From positions 31,756 to 53,087 of the forward strand of contig DHAP01000044.1 in NCBI GenBank assembly GCA_002397465.1: 21,332 nt of DNA, in the 5' to 3' direction. Positions within the stretch are counted from its first letter, which is position 1. Every line of letters starts with the position of its first letter. This document shows positions 15,641 through 21,332 of this stretch, in pieces. The stretch comes from Caryophanales bacterium UBA4951 (GTDB taxonomy: Bacteria; Bacillota_I; Bacilli_A; RFN20; CAG-826). The translations under genes and the position numbers were made by a program. The notes beneath the pieces were generated by a model. The model did not search any database. It was not told the DNA's origin and saw only the letters and a program-made list of their open reading frames with translations.

Positions 15641-16417
15641 CTATAGCAACTTAAAGTGGCGGAGCCCGTCATAGACACCGTCTTCCCAGACCGGGGTGCT
15701 CACATAGGTGGCTATTTTCTTAACTTCGTCCTTGCCTTGGCCCATGCAGACGAAGCTTCCGACATGCTCCGCCATCGAGATATCCTGAAGGTCATCGCCA
15801 AAGCCGATGGCCTCTTCTTTCTTGTAGCCATAATGCTCAAGGACGCTTTTGACGGCGAGACCCTTTAGATGGGGCGTCCCCATCACGTCGACCGCGGTCT
15901 CGAAATAACGGGAATAAATAAGCTGAGGGAAAGCGTCCATGAACTCTTTGTCGACTGAGTCGGGGGCAAAGAGATTGATCCCCACCACTTCCTCGCCTTC
16001 GTATTTGCCCATGGGCGGGACCACCTCATGGAAAGCCTCATAGAAGGTGTTGGAATATTCAGTGAGCGGGAAGACAAGCTTTCTGGTGGTGACCTCGACG
16101 AGCTCGAGGGTCAAAGATTTCTCCTTGGCCTTATTGCAGAAGGAGATGACGTCAGTGCCCTTCATGAGATTCTTCAAGGCAAAGACGCCATCGCAATAAG
16201 CGACGCCGCCCGCCGAAGAGATATAGCCATCGAAATCGATGCCAAGGTCAAAGACGCCGAAAGCCTCCATCGAGTGATAAGGCCTCGCGGTGCAAAGAAC
16301 AACTTTGATGCCTTTTTCTTTTAACGCCTTCAATGATGAGACGGCGCTTTTGGGCCAGACGTGGTTCTTATGGTCAAAAAGGGTCCAGTCGATATCGAAA
16401 AAAGCTATCTTAAACAT
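15641..16417 (-). CDS. Cof-type HAD phosphatase (class IIB)
   Basis: The 258-residue haloacid dehalogenase-like hydrolase has motif I FFDIDWTLFD (nucleophile Asp8, acid/base Asp10), motif II CTAR (42-45), a C2-type cap between about 80 and 180, Lys185 and motif IV GFGDDLQD (206-212). Cof/YbjI/YidA-like enzymes dephosphorylate sugar phosphates, nucleotides or vitamin precursors; the exact substrate cannot be read. Trp11 in motif I and Gln in place of the usual Asn in GDDxxD are minor departures. TATAAT ends 6 nt before the ATG with no Shine-Dalgarno sequence, the clearest leaderless arrangement in the window, so the gene seems to have its own promoter even though it lies 47 bp after the glycosyltransferase gene. 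Confidence 0.88.
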   Translation of the reverse strand: MFKIAFFDIDWTLFDHKNHVWPKSAVSSLKALKEKGIKVVLCTARPYHSMEAFGVFDLGIDFDGYISSAGGVAYCDGVFALKNLMKGTDVISFCNKAKEKSLTLELVEVTTRKLVFPLTEYSNTFYEAFHEVVPPMGKYEGEEVVGINLFAPDSVDKEFMDAFPQLIYSRYFETAVDVMGTPHLKGLAVKSVLEHYGYKKEEAIGFGDDLQDISMAEHVGSFVCMGQGKDEVKKIATYVSTPVWEDGVYDGLRHFKLL

Positions 16418-16423
16418 AGTTGG

Positions 16424-16452
16424 ATTATACGGCTATGAGAATAATAGATAAA
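16424..16452 (-). promoter_or_regulatory. Leaderless promoter of the HAD gene
   Basis: On the minus strand, TTTATC, a 17-bp spacer and a perfect TATAAT are followed by CCAACT and then ATG. Normal spacing would put the first transcribed base at or next to the A of ATG. Confidence 0.62.
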
Positions 16453-16464
16453 CGTAAAAGCGCT

Positions 16465-17523
16465 TTAGTTGTAGCGGACCAAAAGATGCGAGAGTTTGTA
16501 GCAGCTCTTGACGTTGGTGATGCCGATCTGCCCAGGGAACATAAGGGTGAAGATGGCAACGTGTTTACGAAGGCTGCGGTATTGCTTGTAATTGCCCTTC
16601 TTGCAATGGAGCCAGAACTCCTTGAGCTTGGCATTGCTCTCTTTGGTGTTCTTGAGCCTTGCGAAGGTCGGAACCATGACCATATTCAATAAGAGATGAT
16701 GTCTCATCGCGCGGTATAGTCCCGGATAGTCTTTCTTATAAGCCATGATGTCGTGGGAATCGAAGATGAGCGTGCCATCCAAAATGAAGTCATGGTACTT
16801 GCGGATGCAAGTGTCATTCTCCATCGACTGGCCTTCCCTGCCGACGAGATACTGGTACAAAGGAACTTCGACGTATCTGATCTTCTCGACGTATGGCATC
16901 GGGCAATAGACGAAATAGTTGTCCTCATAAGAGACGTGTTCTGGGCATTTGACGCCAGAAAGACGGAGTATTTCCGTGCGATACATCGTCGAATGAAGGG
17001 TGAGATTGGATGAGTATTTGAAAGTCTTCAAATCATCCCATCCGCCTTCGGAGCAGCCTTTTTTGAAGAGATAGCGATAAGAGATGTATTGGCCTTTCTT
17101 GTCGTGTCCCCTCCAATATTGATAGTCAGTGATGTACAAATCGATGGGTTCGGTCTCGAAGCTGATCTCCGAAAGAAGGATGCCCAAGGCCTTTTGGTCG
17201 ACCCAGTCATCGCTGTCGAGGACTTTGAAATAAAGTCCCTTGGCTTCGAGGATGCCACGGTTGATTCCGGCGCCATGTCCGCCGTTCTTCTGGTGGATGA
17301 CCCTGATGAAATCCGGATGGTCGGCGGCAAAAGAATCCGCCACCTTGCCGGTGTCGTCCTTGCTGCCATCGTCGATGATGATGACCTCAATCTGCTTGCC
17401 GAAAGGCAGCAATGAATCGATCGCGAAATGTAAGAAGGGGGCTGAATTATAGGCCGGTACGCAGAAAGTGATCAGCTTTTGTGTAGTCTCCAGTCCTTTT
17501 TCCCAAGTCTGTTCTTGCTTCAT
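16465..17523 (-). CDS. Family 2 glycosyltransferase
   Basis: The 352-residue GT-A enzyme transfers a sugar from a nucleotide sugar to an unknown acceptor. The N-terminal catalytic domain shows FCVPAYNSAPFL (20-31), IIDDGSKDDT (49-58), NGGHGAGINRG (80-90) and the metal-binding DSDDW (103-107). A C-terminal helical, basic part lacks membrane helices, unlike CsbB- or DPM-like enzymes, so it is cytosolic or peripheral. The gene upstream encodes a GtrA-like membrane protein, a frequent partner in surface glycan assembly. TATAAT lies 9 nt before the ATG inside the 18-bp gap, with no Shine-Dalgarno sequence, suggesting a separate, leaderless transcript. Confidence 0.88.
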   Translation of the reverse strand: MKQEQTWEKGLETTQKLITFCVPAYNSAPFLHFAIDSLLPFGKQIEVIIIDDGSKDDTGKVADSFAADHPDFIRVIHQKNGGHGAGINRGILEAKGLYFKVLDSDDWVDQKALGILLSEISFETEPIDLYITDYQYWRGHDKKGQYISYRYLFKKGCSEGGWDDLKTFKYSSNLTLHSTMYRTEILRLSGVKCPEHVSYEDNYFVYCPMPYVEKIRYVEVPLYQYLVGREGQSMENDTCIRKYHDFILDGTLIFDSHDIMAYKKDYPGLYRAMRHHLLLNMVMVPTFARLKNTKESNAKLKEFWLHCKKGNYKQYRSLRKHVAIFTLMFPGQIGITNVKSCYKLSHLLVRYN

Positions 17524-17532
17524 ACTCTATTA

Positions 17533-17538
17533 ATTATA
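17533..17538 (-). promoter_or_regulatory. -10 box of the glycosyltransferase gene, leaderless
   Basis: A perfect TATAAT on the minus strand stands 9 nt before the ATG. The expected -35 would lie in the end of the upstream gene, and no good match is seen there. Confidence 0.5.
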
Positions 17539-17541
17539 ACG

Positions 17542-18651
17542 CTATTCCTTTTGTTGGGTCGCTTCCCCTGCAGGGAAGATGATTTTGAATATGAAGAAGA
17601 ATATCACCATTGAGAGGCCACCTGTTATAAATGTTTTTAACAAGCTCTTGATCGCGGCGTTCCACTGCCAGTAGATAAGCAGTGGGTTCACGATGCCCCA
17701 GACGGCATTCACGAAGAGGGAAATAGCGACCCATCCGATGAAATACCACATGGCTTGCCAGTAAGGATTTCCATGGGATTTGTAGGTGATGTTCCTCTGG
17801 AGTGGGAAGTTGATGCACTGGGCGAGGAAGACGGCGATCTCGAAAGCGATGAAGTTGCCTAAGCCACCGCCGATGACGCCTTGGCTGAGATCGCCAGTCG
17901 CGGCGATCTGGTTGTTGTTGGCGTCGATGACCGGCTCGTTGAAGATGGCGAAGAAGAGCTCGCTTCCGTTGGTGTCATAAAGGCCTAACGGCACGGCTGG
18001 CCAAACAAACGGGGTCTGGGCTAGCGACAGGCCAAAAGCGTATGGCAAGAAGAGCATGATCAACAATTGGACGATGGTGACGCCCTCGGAGAAAACAATG
18101 AAATAGAACAGCTGATAGATGAGATGGCTGCCCCAAGGGTGACGGATTGAGAACTTCTTCCACCAATTCATATAGCCTTGGCAGAACTTCGACTGTCCGA
18201 GGTTGAAGAAGAAACGATGGATGTTGCCCCAGAAGTCATAACGGGCGTTGAGCTCATCGCGTTTCTTTTCGACGGCCTCGTCGTGCTTCTTTTTGTACTC
18301 GGCAAAAGCTGAGGCGACGTAAGCGTCCTCTTTGGCCTTCTTCTCTTTTTTATAGACTTCGCGTTCTTCTTTGCTCATGCCCTGAAGAAGGGCCTTCTCT
18401 TGGGCTTTCTTTTCTTTTTTCTCGGCTTTTTCTTTGGCAGTTTTCTCGGCGTAGTCTTTCTTTTGTTTGGCGGCGTCTTCTTTCTTTTGCTTCGCCAAAG
18501 CATTCTTTTCTTCTTTGCTGAGATTCTTGTTGGCCTGGATCTTGGCGTTCTCTTCCGCCCGTTCCTTGGCTAACTCGGCCTTTTTGTTCGCCTTATATTC
18601 GGCGATGACCTTCTTTTTCTCCTCTTTGGAGAGCTTCTTGTGTTCAATCAT
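17542..18651 (-). CDS. GtrA-like membrane protein with long Lys/Glu-rich cytosolic tail
   Basis: The 369-residue protein has two very different parts. Residues 1 to about 138 are almost only Lys, Glu, Ala and Asp, and should form a long highly charged helix or coiled coil (LSKEEK and MSKEER recur at 7, 44 and 92). Residues about 176-360 hold about four membrane helices (176-205, 262-283, 300-327, 343-360), with QCINFPLQRNITYKSHGN (278-295) resembling the N-F-x-x-x-R-x-x-T-F turn of GtrA/GtcA proteins, which help move lipid-linked sugars. The GtrA assignment is tentative. The adjacent GT2 gene supports a surface-glycan role. The start is 12 bp after the beta-glucosidase stop, with a GAGGTG ribosome binding site. 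Confidence 0.6.
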   Translation of the reverse strand: MIEHKKLSKEEKKKVIAEYKANKKAELAKERAEENAKIQANKNLSKEEKNALAKQKKEDAAKQKKDYAEKTAKEKAEKKEKKAQEKALLQGMSKEEREVYKKEKKAKEDAYVASAFAEYKKKHDEAVEKKRDELNARYDFWGNIHRFFFNLGQSKFCQGYMNWWKKFSIRHPWGSHLIYQLFYFIVFSEGVTIVQLLIMLFLPYAFGLSLAQTPFVWPAVPLGLYDTNGSELFFAIFNEPVIDANNNQIAATGDLSQGVIGGGLGNFIAFEIAVFLAQCINFPLQRNITYKSHGNPYWQAMWYFIGWVAISLFVNAVWGIVNPLLIYWQWNAAIKSLLKTFITGGLSMVIFFFIFKIIFPAGEATQQKE

Positions 18652-18663
18652 GTTTTGACACCT

Positions 18664-21117
18664 CTATTTTCCTTCCACCAAAGCTTTCTTGGCGGCTTTC
18701 TTTTCTTTCTTCCGGAGTCTTCCCTCTTTAAAGAACTTATGAAGTCCCTTGAAGAAGTGGCCGTTGCACATGAGGATGAGGCCATCGAGCTGCTTCCAGC
18801 AGATCATGCCTCCCGACATCCTCGACATGTTCCTGAGAGGATTGTAATAAACGCCCATGGTAAGGGTGTTGGCAGTCCCCCTCTGCCCGATGTGGGCAAG
18901 GAACCAGATCAAATGACGGAGGACTCTTTCAAAGAATCTTCCGAACCATCCTTTGGCTTTCCGGCAATCGGAGACCGAGGTCTCATAATCGACCATGATC
19001 CTGTTGCCTTTGAGATTTTTGTCCTCCGGGAGAGGGTGACCTAGTAAGGCCTCGAATTCCTCGTTGGAGATGCTTCTAACGTGTCCGTCGAAATAATGAG
19101 GGACGTTCTTCTTCTCATAGGGGAGAACCTCGGTTGTGCCTTCGACGCTGAGACGGCCTTTAAGGGTCAGTTCGGCGCTGGAGGGTCCGACATAGACTTC
19201 ATAGGTCCCGCCCTCTTTTTCCCAAGAGTTGGTTTTGACGTTGAAATAACGGAATGAATAATCATCGAAAGGAATGCTGACTTCTTGGCTCTCGCCGGGC
19301 TTGAGATTGACTTTTTGGAAGCCCTTGAGCTCGATGGCAGGACGGAAGATCTTGCTGTCTTTTTTCCCAATGTACATCTCGGCGACTTCCTTGCCTTCGA
19401 CTTTTCCGATGTTGGTGAGGGTGAACTTCACGCCTTTCTCATCAACCTTCAAGGCCGAATATTTGAACTTTGTGTAGCTTAAGCCATATCCGAACGGGTA
19501 ACGGACGTCGACGTTCGCACTCGAGAAATACCTATAACCGATATAAACGGATTCACGATATTGAATCTGGGTGTCGTTCTTGCCAAAGTGGTCGGCCGAT
19601 GGGACGTCGAGATAGCCATAAGGATAGGTCTCGGCGAGTTTGCCTGATGGGTTGACTTTGCCAGTCAAAACATCGAGCATGGCCCTCGCTCCGCCCTCTC
19701 CGGAAAGATATCCATGGACCAAGGCGTTAAGACGGTCGATGAACGGCATTTCGATGGCTGAGCCACAGCTGAGGACTCCGATGACGGGCACGCCAATATG
19801 ATAAAGCGCGCTGATAAGGATTCTCTGGTTCTCAGGGAGCCTGATGTTTTTCCTATCGATTCCTTCGGTCTCCGAGAACTCATCGAGTCCGATGAAGAGA
19901 AGGACGTAATCGGCTTTCTCTGCGAGTTTGCAGGCTTTTTTGACCAAAGACTGGCTCTTTTTGCCGAATCTCTTGAAGCCTGGCTCATAGCCGACGACCT
20001 TGAGATCGTAGTTTTTGACCTCATCGAGAACGTTCTCGACTTTGAGAGGGTTGACCATCGAGCTGCCGGCCCCTTGATAACGTGGGGTCTTGGCGAAGTC
20101 GCCGATGATGGCGACTTTGGCGCTCTTTTTCAAAGGCAAAATATCGTTGTCGTTTTTAAGGAGGACGATGGATTCTTGCTCGACGTGATAGGCTCTGTCG
20201 TGGTGCTCTTGTTTATCAAAACTCTTGGGCGCGTTCTTGAGGGCCTCATTCGAAAGGATGGCTCTCTCGATGATCCTATCAACTGATTCATCGACCAATG
20301 AGACGGGGATCAATCCTTCGAGGACCGCTCTCTTGACGTCTTCGTTGGTCTCGCCGTCGGTGGATGGCATCTCTAACTCATTCGAGCATTCGAGTCCTTT
20401 GACCCTGTTGTTGTCTCCGCCCCAGTCAGTGACGACCAGGCCTTTGAAGCCCCACTCTTTTCTTAAGATGTCTTTAAGGAGGTGTTCGTTCTCATTGCAA
20501 TAGGTCCCGTTGATGCGGTTATAGGCCGACATGACACAGCCGGGCTTTGCTTCTTTGACGGCGATCTCGAAGGCGGTGAGATAGATTTCTCTTAAGGCAC
20601 GCTCATCCACGACCGAGTCGCTGGACATACGTTTGATTTCTTGGTTGTTGCAGGCAAAGTGCTTGATGCAGGCGCTCACGCCATTGGATTGGACTCCTTT
20701 GATGTAGCCCGCGGCCATCTTGCCCGCGAGGTAGGGATCCTCGCTGAAATACTCAAAGTTGCGCCCACAGCGTGGGTTCCTTTTCATATTCACGCCCGGT
20801 GCCAGTAACACCGAGACGCGGGCAACAGCCGCTTCTTCGCCTATGGTTTGCCCAACTAACTGGGACAAGGAGGGGTCCCAGGAGTTGGCGCTTGTGGCGC
20901 TAGTTGGAAAACACGTGGCCGGAATCGATGGATTGAGGCCTAAATGGTCAGCGGCCGCGGCTTGTTTTCTTAAGCCCGTCGGACCATCTGAAAGAAACAT
21001 CGCGGGAATGGAGTATTTGGGGTAACTGACGCTTTGCCAAAAGTCCTTGCCAGAGAGCAAAGAGACTTTTTCGTCTAAACTCATCTTTTCGATGACATCG
21101 GCATGCTTGAGAGCCAT
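18664..21117 (-). CDS. Family GH3 beta-glucosidase, intracellular type
   Basis: The 817-residue exo-acting glycosidase lacks a signal peptide, so it should act on imported oligosaccharides. The N-terminal barrel shows SDGPTGLR (43-50), RNPRCGRNFEYFSEDP (113-128), KHF (152-154) and the nucleophile Asp231 in VVTDWGG. The alpha/beta sandwich follows from about 315 and has GLDEFSETEGIDR (410-422), with the likely acid/base Glu in that loop. A fibronectin III-like domain follows at about 550-660. The last 150 residues add an amphipathic, basic extension (NPLRNMSRMSGG at 759-770, then a Lys-rich end), which I believe recurs in intracellular Bacillota GH3 enzymes. Beta-glucosidase is the likeliest activity; beta-xylosidase is possible. 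A GGAGGAAG ribosome binding site precedes the ATG, and a cre-like site lies in the leader. Confidence 0.92.
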   Translation of the reverse strand: MALKHADVIEKMSLDEKVSLLSGKDFWQSVSYPKYSIPAMFLSDGPTGLRKQAAAADHLGLNPSIPATCFPTSATSANSWDPSLSQLVGQTIGEEAAVARVSVLLAPGVNMKRNPRCGRNFEYFSEDPYLAGKMAAGYIKGVQSNGVSACIKHFACNNQEIKRMSSDSVVDERALREIYLTAFEIAVKEAKPGCVMSAYNRINGTYCNENEHLLKDILRKEWGFKGLVVTDWGGDNNRVKGLECSNELEMPSTDGETNEDVKRAVLEGLIPVSLVDESVDRIIERAILSNEALKNAPKSFDKQEHHDRAYHVEQESIVLLKNDNDILPLKKSAKVAIIGDFAKTPRYQGAGSSMVNPLKVENVLDEVKNYDLKVVGYEPGFKRFGKKSQSLVKKACKLAEKADYVLLFIGLDEFSETEGIDRKNIRLPENQRILISALYHIGVPVIGVLSCGSAIEMPFIDRLNALVHGYLSGEGGARAMLDVLTGKVNPSGKLAETYPYGYLDVPSADHFGKNDTQIQYRESVYIGYRYFSSANVDVRYPFGYGLSYTKFKYSALKVDEKGVKFTLTNIGKVEGKEVAEMYIGKKDSKIFRPAIELKGFQKVNLKPGESQEVSIPFDDYSFRYFNVKTNSWEKEGGTYEVYVGPSSAELTLKGRLSVEGTTEVLPYEKKNVPHYFDGHVRSISNEEFEALLGHPLPEDKNLKGNRIMVDYETSVSDCRKAKGWFGRFFERVLRHLIWFLAHIGQRGTANTLTMGVYYNPLRNMSRMSGGMICWKQLDGLILMCNGHFFKGLHKFFKEGRLRKKEKKAAKKALVEGK

Positions 21118-21172
21118 ATTCTTCCTCCGGGGACTTGGCTAAAAAAGCGCTATTTTCCCTATTTATGGCCCA

Positions 21173-21188
21173 ATGGTAGCGGTTTCTT
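21173..21188. promoter_or_regulatory. cre-like catabolite operator (CcpA/LacI type) before the beta-glucosidase gene
   Basis: ATGGTAGCGGTTTCTT matches the 16-bp Bacillota cre pattern at all but one fixed position on each strand, including the central CG. It lies 17-32 nt downstream of the candidate -10 CATAAT (minus strand, 21205-21210), a usual place for CcpA roadblock. A dedicated LacI-family regulator is equally possible. Confidence 0.5.
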
Positions 21189-21204
21189 TTTTCTAAAAAA
21201 ACCG
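21180..21204. repeat. Inverted repeat CGGTTT ... AAACCG
   Basis: Six-base arms separated by an A/T-rich spacer of 13 nt overlap the cre-like site and adjoin the -10 candidate. It may be part of the same operator. Confidence 0.3.
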
Positions 21205-21236
21205 ATTATGCACAAACTGTCATTTTTTGGACACAA

Positions 21237-21261
21237 TTGGTAAAAGAAGGCGTTTTGCCAA
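21237..21261. repeat. Hairpin-forming inverted repeat in the far upstream region
   Basis: TTGGTAAAA and TTTTGCCAA pair over 9 bases (one G-T) around GAAGGCG. It lies upstream of the beta-glucosidase promoter. Neither strand has a clear T tract, so an operator or a weak terminator of a gene outside the window are both possible. The rest of 21262-21332 is A/T-rich with nothing I recognise. Confidence 0.35.
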
Positions 21262-21332
21262 CTGGAAATTGTTATTTTGAGGCTTTTAAATATGCTGCTT
21301 TATATAAGGAATAAAACTCCTAGGTGCACGTA

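Noticed and set aside
1..16464. YfhO, GT2 and GtrA-like proteins as one CsbB-type glycosylation system
   Set aside because: The parts lie about 14 kb apart, and this GT2 lacks the membrane helices of CsbB, so a common pathway is only a possibility.
18280..18650. Low-complexity tract as a DNA repeat array
   Set aside because: The repetition is at protein level (Lys/Glu/Ala codons). No DNA unit recurs with fixed period, so it is neither CRISPR nor a tandem repeat.

Overview
The window looks like chromosomal DNA of an uncultivated gut-type Bacillota, probably a Bacilli/Erysipelotrichia-like lineage. The reasons are AGGAGG-type ribosome binding sites in many genes, a YfhO-family membrane protein, PII/DUF1538, MntP, a DUF6273 protein, an intracellular GH3 beta-glucosidase and a CcpA-like operator. 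TGA is used as a stop, so the genetic code is standard. The taxonomic guess is low confidence. Every sizeable gene is on the minus strand, so transcription runs from high to low coordinates. I recognise no rRNA, tRNA, CRISPR array, insertion sequence or phage gene.

Layout in transcription order. (a) 21332-15641: GH3 beta-glucosidase behind a cre-like operator, then a membrane protein with a long Lys/Glu-rich N-terminal tail and a GtrA-like core, then a GT2 glycosyltransferase and a Cof-type HAD phosphatase. The last two have their own -10 boxes almost touching the start codon. (b) 15559-14375: a compact three-gene cassette made of a 46-aa protein, an XRE regulator and an acidic repeat protein, closed by a good terminator. 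(c) 14174-12805: a secreted DUF6273 protein, frameshifted at an A6 run, with its own promoter and terminator. (d) 12583-9115: a two-gene arginine-to-putrescine operon. The first gene is an in-frame fusion of an Orn/Lys/Arg-type decarboxylase with agmatine deiminase, and the second is N-carbamoylputrescine amidase (aguB). It ends in a strong terminator. (e) 9081-8980: a possible 33-aa plus-strand membrane peptide, divergent from mntP. (f) 8944-1: mntP, a 5'-nucleotidase lipoprotein, a patatin-like lipase, an RluA-type pseudouridine synthase, a DUF1538 membrane protein, a tandem PII-like protein and a YfhO-like membrane protein that runs off the window edge. Gaps here are 0 to 23 bp.

Points that stand out. 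The fusion plus aguB supplies all three steps from arginine through agmatine and N-carbamoylputrescine to putrescine in two polypeptides. Several genes (HAD, GT2, 5'-nucleotidase, mntP, the fusion) have a TATAAT-like box 6-14 nt before the ATG and no Shine-Dalgarno sequence, which suggests leaderless mRNAs beside normal SD-led genes. Two secreted proteins share a related beta-rich N-terminal module. The 46-aa/XRE/repeat-protein cassette has no function I can recognise.
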